Positions 1 through 9,330 are shown, numbered from the stretch's first letter. The stretch: DNA of 64,000 nucleotides from Cellvibrio sp. UBA7661 (GCA_002483365.1 DLHT01000011.1:333772-397771), one strand, 5' to 3'. Notes: generated by a model not told the origin, from the sequence alone. Made by a program: numbers and translations.

Positions 1-546
1 CACATTAGCTGGATAAATTTTGGCGGTGGTCACCATATATCGCGTGAAGATTATCAGGTTGATGATTTAATCGATATGCTCAAAAATTTTCAGGCGAATT
101 ACGATCTGCAAGTGTACCTGGAACCAGGTGAAGCGGTTGCGATCCGCAGTGGTGTGTTGGTGACAGCAGTATTGGACATCACCTGGAACAGCATGGCGCA
201 AGCGATATTGGATACCTCGGCAACCTGTCATATGCCCGATGTACTGGAGATGCCGTATCGTGCAGATATTTTAGGTGCAGGTTTACCAAATGAATTTGCC
301 CACACATATCGTTTAGGCGGTATGACTTGTTTGGCCGGTGATGTGATTGGCGACTATTCATTTACGCAGCCTTTGCAAATTGGCCAGCGTTTGATGTTTG
401 ATGATATGGCGCACTACACCATGGTAAAAACCACTACGTTTAATGGCATTAATTTGCCTTCAATTGCTGTTTGGGATTCTCGCACAAATGAGCTGGATAT
501 TATCCGCGAATTTGGTTACAGCGATTTCAAACAGCGTCTTTCGTAA
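1..546 (+). CDS. nspC: carboxynorspermidine decarboxylase, C-terminal part (5' end outside window)
   Basis: The reading frame is open from base 1, so this is the last ~181 residues of a longer protein. NspC is a PLP enzyme of the alanine-racemase/ornithine-decarboxylase fold that decarboxylates carboxynorspermidine or carboxyspermidine in the alternative polyamine pathway. Visible features are the glycine-rich FGGGHH segment (phosphate of PLP), the LEPGEAV motif and, near the end, GLPNEFAHTYRLGG followed by TCLAGDVIGDYSF, which carries the C-terminal cysteine/aspartate region of this family. The next gene starts 18 bp later on the same strand. The call is from recognised family motifs; the N-terminal PLP lysine cannot be seen. 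Confidence 0.85.
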   Translation, partial: HISWINFGGGHHISREDYQVDDLIDMLKNFQANYDLQVYLEPGEAVAIRSGVLVTAVLDITWNSMAQAILDTSATCHMPDVLEMPYRADILGAGLPNEFAHTYRLGGMTCLAGDVIGDYSFTQPLQIGQRLMFDDMAHYTMVKTTTFNGINLPSIAVWDSRTNELDIIREFGYSDFKQRLS

Positions 547-564
547 TACTGGCTGGAATTTTTA

Positions 565-1098
565 ATGCAAAAAACCTCTGCGTATATTGGCTTGGTTAAT
601 CCTAAAAGCCCAACTAATGTCGGCATGGTCATGCGCGCGGCAGGTTGTTTTGAAGTAGATGCCGTTTTTTATTCTGGTACCCGTTTTGAACGTGCCCGGA
701 AATTTGCGACGGATACCAAAAATGCGCAAAGTAAAATTCCTTTAACGCATGTTGATAATTTACCGGAAGCACCTATCCATCGTGTATCTACTGATAATGA
801 ACCTGCCAATGGTATAAAACGGGTCGCAATTGAGTTGATTGAAGGTGCAACACCCCTGATGGATTTTGTTCACCCGGAGCAGGCGTACTATATTTTTGGC
901 CCGGAAGATGGTTCATTAAAAAAAGAAATTCTGGACGCGTGCGATCACGTGGTGTACATCCCCACCATTGGTTGCATGAATTTGGCGGCGACGGTTCATG
1001 TGGTGCTGTATGACCGGATGAGTAAAGCGGGTAGGGATGTGATCGACCAAAGGCCTATTTCTGAAAATCGTGATGTGAACAATAAAATACGGATTTGA
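565..1098 (+). CDS. SpoU/TrmH-family RNA 2'-O-methyltransferase
   Basis: A 177-residue SPOUT-class methylase using S-adenosylmethionine. All three SpoU motifs are visible: NVGMVMRAAG near residue 18 (motif 1, with the conserved Asn and Arg), YYIFGPEDGS near residue 111 (motif 2), and VYIPTIGCMNLAATVHVVLYD near residue 130 (motif 3, the knotted SAM site). Length fits a single catalytic domain without the N-terminal substrate-binding domain of TrmH or RlmB. The target (tRNA or rRNA) cannot be read from the sequence. It follows nspC by 18 bp and may be cotranscribed, but no functional link is evident. Motif 3 has MNL where most relatives have SLN. Confidence 0.85.
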   Translation: MQKTSAYIGLVNPKSPTNVGMVMRAAGCFEVDAVFYSGTRFERARKFATDTKNAQSKIPLTHVDNLPEAPIHRVSTDNEPANGIKRVAIELIEGATPLMDFVHPEQAYYIFGPEDGSLKKEILDACDHVVYIPTIGCMNLAATVHVVLYDRMSKAGRDVIDQRPISENRDVNNKIRI

Positions 1099-1174
1099 GT
1101 GCTCGTATTTAATTTTCGTTATTTTTTATTCCGGTTTTTTTAATTAAAAGTGTGCTTGGTTTTCATGCCGGGCT

Positions 1175-1933
1175 TTACGGCAGGGTTTTATAAAAATAAT
1201 TGCCGAGCATAATAAAACATATTGTCACTATGAGTAGGCGTAATACTTTCGGATTCACTCTAAAGAGATAGTGCGATCCCATCCAGGCTCCAAGTATTTG
1301 CCCAACAATCATGGCAAAACCGGCCATCCACATAACCTGGTCCGCTAAAATAAAAACAATCAGCGATGCAATGTTGGTGGCGAAATTAAGTGGTTTCGCC
1401 ATGGCGGTTGCCTTGATTAATTCCAGTCCACGTAAACTAACGCCCGCTAGTGCCAGAAAAGAGCCAGTGCCAGGACCAAACATACCATCGTAAACCCCAA
1501 TGGCAGGAATGACCGTTTTTTGATAAAGCGCGTTAGATATTCTGGGCTGCCCTGAATCCAGTTTTAAATAGGGTGCGGCAATAAAATACACGGCGATAAT
1601 GATCAGCACGAGTGGAATTACAAATCCCAATACAGCTGCGTCGATAAACTGTACCACCAGTGTGCCAACCGCTGAACCGATAAATGCAGTGATCATCATG
1701 GGGCGCATTTCCGCCCAGTGAATTTTTTTACGTTTAAATAATAAAAAACTCGATGTGCCAGAACCAAAACTGCTTTGGAATTTATTGGTGCCCAGCGCTG
1801 CCAAAGGCGGAACGCCAGAAACAACCAGTGCAGGAATGGTAATCAAACCGCCGCCGCCTGCAAGCGTGTCCATAAAGCCGGCCACTGCGGCTGCAAAGAA
1901 TAGAAATACCAATACATCTAACGCAAAATCCAT
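1175..1933 (-). CDS. TSUP-family membrane transporter (TauE/SafE-like, former DUF81)
   Basis: A 252-residue integral membrane protein with about eight hydrophobic segments. The N-terminal half has the family's glycine-rich stretch (DTLAGGGGLITIPAL, residues ~22-36) followed by GTNKFQSSFG; the second half carries the matching GPGTGSF repeat near residue 154. Family members export sulfite, sulfoacetate or related organosulfur anions, but substrate cannot be assigned here. The gene starts 36 bp downstream of the fumC stop on the same strand, so cotranscription with fumC is likely although no metabolic connection is obvious. Confidence 0.85.
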   Translation of the reverse strand: MDFALDVLVFLFFAAAVAGFMDTLAGGGGLITIPALVVSGVPPLAALGTNKFQSSFGSGTSSFLLFKRKKIHWAEMRPMMITAFIGSAVGTLVVQFIDAAVLGFVIPLVLIIIAVYFIAAPYLKLDSGQPRISNALYQKTVIPAIGVYDGMFGPGTGSFLALAGVSLRGLELIKATAMAKPLNFATNIASLIVFILADQVMWMAGFAMIVGQILGAWMGSHYLFRVNPKVLRLLIVTICFIMLGNYFYKTLP

Positions 1934-1968
1934 TATGGATTATTCCTCAATAGTCCAGTTATTAAAAA

Positions 1969-3345
1969 TTATAATCCGCCGCGCGTTAATTTTTCCGGAT
2001 TCAATAGCGCTTCCAATTCCTCACGGGTTAAATCAGTTTCTTCTTGTGCGATATCAATAATTGCCCGGCCTTCTTTGTAGGCTTTTTTGGCGATGACCGC
2101 TGCTTTTTCGTAACCAATGATGGGATTGAGCGCAGTGACTAAAATCGGATTTTGCGCGAGGCTTCTTTGCACATTCGGCGTGTTGACACTAAATGTGGCG
2201 ATTGTTTTATCGGCAAGTTCGTTGCTGGCGTTGCTCAGCAATTCAATCGACTGTAAGAGGTTATAGGCGATTAATGGCAACATCACATTCAATTGGAAGT
2301 TGCCGGATTGCCCTGCAATGCCAATGCTGACATCGTTCCCCATCACTTGCGCGCAGGCCATGCACACTGCCTCTGGAATTACCGGATTCACTTTTCCCGG
2401 CATAATCGATGATCCAGGTTGTAATGGCTGTAAGCTGATTTCTGCTAAGCCTGCGAGTGGGCCTGAATTCATCCAACGCAAATCGTTGGCGATTTTCATT
2501 AAGCTGGTGGCGAGTGTTTTTAGTTGACCAGAGATAGCGACCGCTGTGTCTTGCGAACTCATGTGCGCAAAAAAATTATCGGCGGTAGTAAATGCCAATC
2601 CGGTTGCCTCACCTAAATGGTTTGCAAAGGTTTCTGCAAACTCCGGATGTGCATTGATCCCTGTTCCCACTGCTGTACCGCCTTGCGCCAAACGTAATAG
2701 TTGCGGCAACAACATTTGCAAACGCACATAGTTGCTTTCGATCTGGCTGGCCCAGCCGTTAATTTCTTGTCCAAAGGTGAGCGGCATGGCATCCATTAAA
2801 TGAGTGCGGCCGGTTTTTACAACATCAGCCAAGGCCTCGGCTTTGCCGAGCATACTGGTGTGAAGTTCCTCCAGCGCGGGAAAGAGTTGTTGTTTGAGTG
2901 CCAGGGCAGCGCTGACATGGATGGCGCTGGGTATAGTGTCGTTGGAGCTCTGGCTCATGTTGACCAGATCATTGGCATGTACTGGTTGCCCCGCAAGGTC
3001 GCTGGCGATATGGGCGATCACCTCATTCACATTCATATTGGTGCTGGTGCCTGAGCCCGTTTGGAATACATCGACGGGGAACTGATTGGTGTAGTGGCCA
3101 GCCAAAATAGAGTCACATGCACTGACGATCGCCCACGCCAGATCACTGTCGAGTAAGCCCAATTGTTGATTCGTGATCGCAGCGGCTTTTTTAATTTGCA
3201 CAACCGCTTGGATAAAGCGCGGGGGCAGGGTAAGGCTGCTAATAGCGAAGTTGTTGAGTGCGCGCTGGGTTTGGGCACCATAGAGGGCGTTTTTGGGTAC
3301 TTGAACCTCGCCCATACTGTCGTGTTCGATGCGAAACTCGTTCAT
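1969..3345 (-). CDS. fumC: class II fumarate hydratase
   Basis: 458 residues, the usual length of FumC, which interconverts fumarate and malate in the TCA cycle without an iron-sulfur cluster. The fumarase/aspartase superfamily signature GSSIMPGKVNP is present near residue 318, along with TGSGTSTNMNVNEVIA near residue 97 and the substrate-site NMSQSSND. A good ribosome site (AAGGAG) lies six bases before the ATG at 3345. The gene diverges from uvrB, with 127 bp between the two starts containing an inverted repeat (3364-3380). TSUP follows downstream. Confident assignment; fumC rather than aspA is supported by the overall pattern. Confidence 0.93.
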   Translation of the reverse strand: MNEFRIEHDSMGEVQVPKNALYGAQTQRALNNFAISSLTLPPRFIQAVVQIKKAAAITNQQLGLLDSDLAWAIVSACDSILAGHYTNQFPVDVFQTGSGTSTNMNVNEVIAHIASDLAGQPVHANDLVNMSQSSNDTIPSAIHVSAALALKQQLFPALEELHTSMLGKAEALADVVKTGRTHLMDAMPLTFGQEINGWASQIESNYVRLQMLLPQLLRLAQGGTAVGTGINAHPEFAETFANHLGEATGLAFTTADNFFAHMSSQDTAVAISGQLKTLATSLMKIANDLRWMNSGPLAGLAEISLQPLQPGSSIMPGKVNPVIPEAVCMACAQVMGNDVSIGIAGQSGNFQLNVMLPLIAYNLLQSIELLSNASNELADKTIATFSVNTPNVQRSLAQNPILVTALNPIIGYEKAAVIAKKAYKEGRAIIDIAQEETDLTREELEALLNPEKLTRGGL

Positions 3346-3363
3346 AGGGATCTCCTTTGGCTA

Positions 3364-3380
3364 CTGACAGGCATTGTCAG
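3364..3380. promoter_or_regulatory. perfect 6-bp inverted repeat between fumC and uvrB
   Basis: CTGACA-N5-TGTCAG, placed 19 bp upstream of the fumC start and ~93 bp upstream of uvrB. It has the size of a dimeric regulator site. It resembles, but does not fit, the LexA consensus CTGT-N8-ACAG. No regulator can be named. Confidence 0.35.
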
Positions 3381-3472
3381 TGTTGGGGATTAGGCTGCAA
3401 ACCTCTACTTGGTTTTCTAGTCTAACCAGTATTTCGCTACAATCACGTTTTTCAGCACAGTATTGAGTCTTT

Positions 3473-5485
3473 ATGTCCAAACAATTTGTTGTTAACAGTG
3501 AATTTGCGCCTGCGGGCGACCAACCTGCTGCTATTGCGGGGCTTGTGCAGGGTATAGAAGCTGGCCTTGCGCATCAGACTTTGTTGGGGGTTACCGGTTC
3601 GGGCAAAACATTCACTATCGCCAATGTGATCGCACAAGTGCAGCGCCCCACACTGATCATGGCGCATAACAAAACGCTTGCTGCTCAGCTCTACGGGGAA
3701 TTCAAAGAGTTTTTTCCGAACAACGCCGTGGAATATTTTGTTTCCTACTATGACTACTACCAGCCGGAAGCCTATGTGCCTTCATCGGATACATTTATTG
3801 AAAAAGATTCCGCGGTAAACGAGCACATCGAGCAAATGCGCTTATCCGCCACCAAAGCCTTATTGGAGCGTAAAGACGCGATTATTATTGCCTCGGTATC
3901 GGCGATTTACGGTTTGGGCGATCCCGATGCCTACATGAAAATGTTGCTGCATATTGTGCGCGGCGAAAAAATTGACCAGCGCCAAATTTTGCGCCGCCTT
4001 GCCGAGTTGCAATACACGCGCAACGATATGGATTTTGCGCGTGCGACTTACCGCGTGCGTGGAGAGGTGATTGATGTGTATCCGGCCGATTCTGATATTG
4101 AAGCGGTGCGCATTGAATTGTTTGATGATGAAGTTGAACAAATTTCAATTTTTGATCCGCTTACCGGCGAAGTGCTTTATAAGGTTCCTCGATTTACCAT
4201 TTATCCAAAATCCCACTACGTAACGCCGCGCGAGCAAATTCTGGATGCGATTGAAAACATCAAAGAAGAATTGCGCGAGCGTTTGGAATATTTGCGCGAA
4301 AACAACAAACTGGTTGAAGCGCAGCGTTTGGAACAGCGCACGCGTTTTGATTTGGAAATGATGCAAGAGCTGGGTTATTGCAACGGCATTGAAAACTATT
4401 CGCGCTATTTGTCGGGCCGCAACCCTGGCGAGCCGCCACCGACATTATTTGATTACCTCCCACCTGAAGCTTTATTGGTCATCGATGAAAGTCACGTAAC
4501 CATTCCACAAATCGGTGCGATGTACAAAGGCGACCGCTCGCGCAAAGAAACGCTGGTTGAATATGGCTTCCGCTTGCCTTCCGCGTTGGATAACCGCCCG
4601 ATGCGTTTTGATGAATGGGAACGCATCGCCCCGCAAATGATTATGGTCTCGGCCACGCCCGGAAAATACGAAGCAGAAAATCAGGGGCAAGTGGTTGAGC
4701 AGGTTGTACGCCCAACGGGTTTGATCGATCCTGAAATTGAAATTCGCCCGGCAACAACACAAGTAGATGATGTGCTCTCGGAAATTCGTTTGCGCGTAGA
4801 GCAGGGCGATCGCGTGTTGATTACGGTGCTCACCAAACGCATGGCAGAAGATTTAACCGAATATCTGGGCGAACACGGTGTGCGTGTGCGTTATTTGCAC
4901 TCGGATATCGATACAGTTGAACGCGTTGAAATTATCCGCGATTTACGTTTGGGGCAGTTCGATGTGTTGGTCGGCATTAACTTGCTGCGTGAAGGTTTGG
5001 ATATGCCGGAGGTGTCGCTCGTCGCCATTTTGGATGCGGACAAAGAGGGCTTTTTACGTTCAGACCGTTCACTCATCCAAACCATCGGCCGCGCGGCGCG
5101 CAATGTTAACGGCAAAGCTATTTTGTATGCCGATAGGGTTACCGGCTCCATGCAGCGCGCTATTGATGAAACCGACCGTCGCCGCCAGAAACAAATTGAT
5201 CACAACACCCAGCACGGTATTGTTCCCAAAGGCATCAACAAAAACATTACTGACATCATGGAGAGTTCGGTTGTTCCCGGCGCCGGCGGCCGCAGCGCGC
5301 GCAACAAAGCGCTGGCGATTGCAGAACGCAGTGGCAAGTACAAAGTTGAGATCAATCCAAAAGATATTTGGAAAACCATCGAGCTTATGGAAAAACAAAT
5401 GTTCCAAGCCGCAAAAGATCTGGAATTTGAAGTGGCTGCCAAATTGCGCGATGAAATTGAAAAATTAAAGAAGCAGGCGATGTAG
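3473..5485 (+). CDS. uvrB: excinuclease ABC subunit B
   Basis: 670 residues, full length. UvrB is the damage-verifying helicase of nucleotide excision repair, loaded by UvrA and recruiting UvrC. Domains in order: Walker A GVTGSGKT (residues 39-46), the tyrosine-rich beta-hairpin YYDYYQPEAYVP (~92-107) that probes damaged DNA, the Walker B-type VIDESH (~338), the second RecA-like domain with GINLLREGLDMPEV and the arginine-finger motif QTIGRAARN, and a C-terminal UVR coiled coil (~632-667) that contacts UvrC. I could not find a LexA box matching CTGT-N8-ACAG upstream, unlike E. coli uvrB. Confidence 0.97.
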   Translation: MSKQFVVNSEFAPAGDQPAAIAGLVQGIEAGLAHQTLLGVTGSGKTFTIANVIAQVQRPTLIMAHNKTLAAQLYGEFKEFFPNNAVEYFVSYYDYYQPEAYVPSSDTFIEKDSAVNEHIEQMRLSATKALLERKDAIIIASVSAIYGLGDPDAYMKMLLHIVRGEKIDQRQILRRLAELQYTRNDMDFARATYRVRGEVIDVYPADSDIEAVRIELFDDEVEQISIFDPLTGEVLYKVPRFTIYPKSHYVTPREQILDAIENIKEELRERLEYLRENNKLVEAQRLEQRTRFDLEMMQELGYCNGIENYSRYLSGRNPGEPPPTLFDYLPPEALLVIDESHVTIPQIGAMYKGDRSRKETLVEYGFRLPSALDNRPMRFDEWERIAPQMIMVSATPGKYEAENQGQVVEQVVRPTGLIDPEIEIRPATTQVDDVLSEIRLRVEQGDRVLITVLTKRMAEDLTEYLGEHGVRVRYLHSDIDTVERVEIIRDLRLGQFDVLVGINLLREGLDMPEVSLVAILDADKEGFLRSDRSLIQTIGRAARNVNGKAILYADRVTGSMQRAIDETDRRRQKQIDHNTQHGIVPKGINKNITDIMESSVVPGAGGRSARNKALAIAERSGKYKVEINPKDIWKTIELMEKQMFQAAKDLEFEVAAKLRDEIEKLKKQAM

Positions 5486-5525
5486 TAAAACATCGCCGAT
5501 GAGTTTGCGGTCATGGTTGACCGCA
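5476..5525 (+). terminator. two hairpins after uvrB, weak terminator candidate
   Basis: A 7-bp perfect stem spans the uvrB stop codon (5476-5482 with 5491-5497), and an 8-bp perfect stem with loop TGGT follows (5506-5513 with 5518-5525). The next bases are only moderately T-rich, so intrinsic termination is possible rather than certain. The downstream gene is convergent. Confidence 0.4.
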
Positions 5526-5582
5526 CAGAGATTTTGTAAGTTGTTGATGTGGGTACACTTGATAGCGATGGAAAAATAGAAT

Positions 5583-6830
5583 CTATCCGGGCTTATGTGG
5601 GGCGTGGGGATTAATGCCGAACACTATCCGTAGCCCGGGTATTTTTTTGAGGATTTCAAACAAAATCCAACATCCCGCTATAACCAGTGTTATTACCGCG
5701 ATCGGCTCAAAAAGACCGCCTAATGTGAGTGGTGCCAGCCAATAAGCAAATACGATGATTAACGTCTGGTGCAGAATATAAAAACAAAATATGCCTGAGT
5801 TCAGATAGCGAATTAACGGACTGCGTTTGTTAAACCAGTGTTGCCCCCAAGCGGTGACACACAATATCCAAAGCCAGCTGTTGGCGCTCCACAATAGACC
5901 GTTCACTTCCTGTGCGATGAATCCTTCGCCTAACATTCCACTGACTAACTTGCCACCATGAAAAGCAAAGAGCGTGTAGCTGTAGTTTAATAATCCAATG
6001 ATCAATAAATGCCAGCGGATTGTTTTTATACTTTGCCAAAGGGCGGGAATTTGCACTAAAGCAAAACCCAAGACAAAACTCAAAAATGAACGGCCATGGT
6101 TAAACCAATCTTCTACCAAATTGTGGGTAACCGGGTTATTGGTATAGAGCAGTGCACCGTTGAGATAAAAACCAGCGATAGGGAGCAACACAATCGTTGT
6201 TAAGGTTATCCGTGCAGAAAACCAGCGCCATACCGGTTGCATAGCCTTGCTAATTAGTAGTGGATAGAGCATTGCCATTATCAAGGTATAAACAATCAGA
6301 TAGGGTAAATACCACAGGTGATTCCATGTGAGGTGCATGCTGCCCAAGGTTTTGTGCTGCTCAAATTTGGCGCTTTGTTGATCCAGATAGGCGTACCAGA
6401 ATTGCCAATAATTCAATTCTTCCATGATGTGTTGGGACTTTGCCTCTATATAGACTTGCGGTACGACGACCACCAGCATGCCAAAGAATAACGGTAACAA
6501 TAAGTAACCAAGACGTTTACCCAGCGCTCTACTAATACCCGGCGCTCTACTAAAAGAGTTGTCACGATTGCGTGGTAAAAATAATGCCAGTGCAGCTCCG
6601 CTTATAAAAAATAATAATGACATTCGCCATTGGTTTGACCAGAGCATCACATTGGCTAAGGCTTCACTTTGATATTGGCTTTTATAATGCCAACCCCAAT
6701 CGGCAACGTAGAGCATGCCCGTGTGATACAGGATCAATAGACCAAATACGGTCACACGCAGGCCATCCAATTCATGCAAACGATGAGTTACATCAGGCGT
6801 TAATCGGGTTGTCGGTAATTTTTCAGGCAT
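5583..6830 (-). CDS. membrane acyltransferase, acyltransferase-3 family
   Basis: About 415 residues with ten or more hydrophobic segments. The N-terminus has the family hallmark HELDGLRVTVFGLLILYHTGM, in which an Arg close to the first membrane helix and a His are typical catalytic or binding residues of acyltransferase-3 proteins; FFISGAALALF follows in the third helix. Such enzymes transfer acyl groups to extracytoplasmic glycans, lipids or peptides; acceptor unknown. The ATG at 6830 is preferred over the TTG at 6833 because of an AGGAAG site upstream. It diverges from a membrane LytTR regulator 196 bp away, which suggests that regulator controls it. Confidence 0.8.
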   Translation of the reverse strand: MPEKLPTTRLTPDVTHRLHELDGLRVTVFGLLILYHTGMLYVADWGWHYKSQYQSEALANVMLWSNQWRMSLLFFISGAALALFLPRNRDNSFSRAPGISRALGKRLGYLLLPLFFGMLVVVVPQVYIEAKSQHIMEELNYWQFWYAYLDQQSAKFEQHKTLGSMHLTWNHLWYLPYLIVYTLIMAMLYPLLISKAMQPVWRWFSARITLTTIVLLPIAGFYLNGALLYTNNPVTHNLVEDWFNHGRSFLSFVLGFALVQIPALWQSIKTIRWHLLIIGLLNYSYTLFAFHGGKLVSGMLGEGFIAQEVNGLLWSANSWLWILCVTAWGQHWFNKRSPLIRYLNSGIFCFYILHQTLIIVFAYWLAPLTLGGLFEPIAVITLVIAGCWILFEILKKIPGLRIVFGINPHAPHKPG

Positions 6831-7026
6831 CAATTTTTACTTCCTGCAATACACGTTGAACCGCTATGCTAATCGGCAGCAGCGCGATGTGATCGCTCAA
6901 GTGATTGATCTACATGAATTTGTGACAAGCGGCAGCAGGCTGTGACGGCAATGTTTAATCATTCAAACTATCGGTCAATCAGTTAATCTATCCATCAGTA
7001 AAAATAAGTACCGCAAAGAGAGAACA

Positions 7027-7896
7027 ATGAGCAACACATTATCTGCACGCTACCAACAACACTTTTTGGCGCATCCTGTGTTATGGGGTTGGATCTTATT
7101 AAGCGGTTGGTTTGGTAGTAATGCGTTGGTATTGGCAACCACTAAATTAATGGAAATGACGCGAGAGGGGCATCAGGTTCCTTTTTGGAAACCTCTTTCT
7201 TGGGAGTTTTCCAGTGCCGTTATGATTTTACTGTTAGTACCTGTGGGGGTTTATATTCACGACCGTTGGTTAGCAAATCTGTCGCTGAAGTGGTGTATCG
7301 GGTTGCATGTATTACTGACGCTACCATTTTCGTTATCCCATATAGCGGGCATGGTGGGTATTCGCCACTTCTGTTACTGGCTGATGGGTGAACAATACCA
7401 TTTCGGCAATATTGCATCTGAGTTGTTATACGAGTATCGAAAAGATGCGCAAACGTATTTGACCCTGTTGCTGGTGATTTTTGGTTTCCGTTTGATTTAT
7501 CGCCGCTTACAAGGTGAAGCAAGTTATTTGATGGCAGAAGCAAGCACGGAGCAAGCTGAGTCAGAGAAAAGCCCGGAGATGCTGTTAATTAAAAAGTTGG
7601 GACGTGAGTTTTTAATCAAAACAGCGGATATTGAATGGGTTGAAGCCTCGGGCAATTATGCCAATTTGCATGTTCGGGGCAGCATTTATCCTATGCGGAT
7701 TACCATGGATAAATTGGAAACTTTATTGCCTGCTGATTTTGTTCGAATCCATCGTTCGAGTATTGTCAACCTGCATCAAATCCAACAGGTACAACCTTTG
7801 GATTCGGGGGATCATGAAATCACCCTGAAGGCAGGAAACACGTTGATATTGTCGCGACGTTATCGCGATAGTTTTAAACGTGTGTTGAGTTTATAG
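7027..7896 (+). CDS. membrane-bound LytTR-type transcriptional regulator
   Basis: 289 residues. The N-terminal ~165 residues hold four hydrophobic helices (approx. 20-42, 63-84, 92-112, 140-160). The C-terminal ~100 residues form a LytTR DNA-binding domain, recognisable from IEWVEASGNYANLHV, the MTMDKLE-like segment ITMDKLETLLPADFVRIHRSSIVN and the terminal ILSRRYRD. Unlike LytR/AgrA response regulators there is no receiver domain, so signalling would go straight from the membrane part to DNA. A GAGAG ribosome site precedes the ATG. It is divergent from the acyltransferase gene, its probable target. The signal sensed is unknown. Confidence 0.85.
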   Translation: MSNTLSARYQQHFLAHPVLWGWILLSGWFGSNALVLATTKLMEMTREGHQVPFWKPLSWEFSSAVMILLLVPVGVYIHDRWLANLSLKWCIGLHVLLTLPFSLSHIAGMVGIRHFCYWLMGEQYHFGNIASELLYEYRKDAQTYLTLLLVIFGFRLIYRRLQGEASYLMAEASTEQAESEKSPEMLLIKKLGREFLIKTADIEWVEASGNYANLHVRGSIYPMRITMDKLETLLPADFVRIHRSSIVNLHQIQQVQPLDSGDHEITLKAGNTLILSRRYRDSFKRVLSL

Positions 7897-7906
7897 AAAG
7901 TAAATC

Positions 7907-7926
7907 GGGCGCAATTCATTGCGCCC
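7907..7926. terminator. GC-rich hairpin between convergent genes
   Basis: GGGCGCAAT and ATTGCGCCC form a perfect stem (9 bp with a 2-base loop, or 8 bp plus a 4-base loop) midway between the LytTR gene and the convergent DUF4124 gene. There is no long T tract on either side, so it may be an inefficient bidirectional terminator. Confidence 0.45.
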
Positions 7927-7944
7927 ATTGATTTATTATATCGA

Positions 7945-9225
7945 TCAAAGCCCCTGACAATCCCCAACCCAGTGTGCTTTGTCCAATGATGTGCGGCATT
8001 CCCAATCGATGGATTGGCCATTCATGATGGGTTTTGGAACGAGTTGCAATACTTCATTTTCACCAAACGTGGATCTGTCCAAGCGCAAATGCAATACCCC
8101 ACCTAAACGCAGTTCTGCTTGTTCTATTAAATCTTTTTGTATCAAGTCACCAGAACTTAAATCGATATCGGAAAAACTGCTTGGCCATTTTCCAGTTTCA
8201 GCATAGTACTGCACTATGCTGATGCGTACGGGGCTTACCAATGACATGGCTTCTGCTAATTTTGCTTTGTTTACCGCATTAAATTGAAGTTTGTCGGCGA
8301 GGCGGCTAAGCATTCCACCGCTATCGCTTGGGGACGGTGTTTCTTGTTGAGCGATAGTCACGGTTTTGATTTTGGATTTCGGCGTAAGCAGCTCAACAAA
8401 CGTTGGATTGGCAATAAGATTGGTAATGGCTTGTTCATACGCGGCTGTTGTCAGCCTTGATATGTTGCCGGGGTAACCATCGATCTCATTTGCAGAACCT
8501 TCGGCTATAGTGTTGAGCAGCACCACATCATCTCTTGAGTGGGTGATGGTAATTCGTAACTGCAGCCAGACATTGGCTTTGTCAAAATGATACCCGCTGA
8601 TTTTATCCAGATTGCCTGAAATACTGGCTTTCTCAAGTCGCTGGGTACAGGCATTAATACGCATATCTGTGATGTCCACATTCAGCTTGAGTGGTGGATT
8701 TCCCTCTTCATCCATAACGCGTTGCGGGTTATCGAGTGCATAAGTGGCGCGCTGTGAACGAAATTTATAAGTATCGAACACGCGGCCTTCATCGCGATAA
8801 AGATCATCTGACTCGGGCAAGCTGTTCTTATAACGTTTAATGTATTCCCCATAATTCACCGCTGTAGGTGAAACGCAATCGCCACCAAAATAAAAATAAG
8901 CAAAATTGGCAGGGCTGCGCAGTGCAGCTAATTGATCCAATGCTAATTCACTTCGCAGTAAATACAGGGAAGGGCGTGTGTTTTGGTAACGCTTGGCGGG
9001 GAGGGACTCTACCGCTTTTGCCTGTGGCATAGTGCCGAGATTCAGATTTTGTGCTTGTGCAGAGTCAGCGATTTTCTTATCGGAGTAATGCACTTTACCT
9101 TGTGCATCGGTGTATTTATAGATTTCTGCATGTGCAGTACTCGCCAAGTAAAAGCTGAAAGGTATACAGAGTGAGGTCATGAATTTAATGGGATTAATCA
9201 GGTTCTTGGCCGATAACAGATTCAT
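7945..9225 (-). CDS. exported protein with N-terminal DUF4124 domain
   Basis: 426 residues. A signal peptide (hydrophobic core FMTSLCIPFSFYLAST, cleavage probably after AHA near residue 33) is followed by a DUF4124 motif, EIYKYTDAQGKVHYSDKK, found at the N-terminus of many gammaproteobacterial periplasmic proteins of unknown role. The rest (about 350 residues) matches nothing I recognise; it has a region resembling pilin C-terminal sequences (VRISIVQYYAETGKWPSS, ~350) which recurs in type IV pilin-like proteins. The start at 9225 has AAAGGA six to seven bases upstream. Function unknown. Confidence 0.7.
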   Translation of the reverse strand: MNLLSAKNLINPIKFMTSLCIPFSFYLASTAHAEIYKYTDAQGKVHYSDKKIADSAQAQNLNLGTMPQAKAVESLPAKRYQNTRPSLYLLRSELALDQLAALRSPANFAYFYFGGDCVSPTAVNYGEYIKRYKNSLPESDDLYRDEGRVFDTYKFRSQRATYALDNPQRVMDEEGNPPLKLNVDITDMRINACTQRLEKASISGNLDKISGYHFDKANVWLQLRITITHSRDDVVLLNTIAEGSANEIDGYPGNISRLTTAAYEQAITNLIANPTFVELLTPKSKIKTVTIAQQETPSPSDSGGMLSRLADKLQFNAVNKAKLAEAMSLVSPVRISIVQYYAETGKWPSSFSDIDLSSGDLIQKDLIEQAELRLGGVLHLRLDRSTFGENEVLQLVPKPIMNGQSIDWECRTSLDKAHWVGDCQGL

Positions 9226-9330
9226 GGTATTCCTTTGGTGTTTAGTAAAATTATCTCTATTATTGGATGCATCGGGTTTGATTCAATGCTCTGGCTTGCG
9301 CATACAAAAATTCAACGTAATGCAATTTAG

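Noticed and set aside
3364..3380. LexA box in front of uvrB
   Set aside because: CTGACA-N5-TGTCAG differs from CTGT-N8-ACAG in spacing and half-site sequence.
4878..5468. 196-codon ORF in a second frame of uvrB
   Set aside because: It overlaps uvrB entirely on the same strand, is rich in Cys, Trp and Arg, and has no ribosome site.
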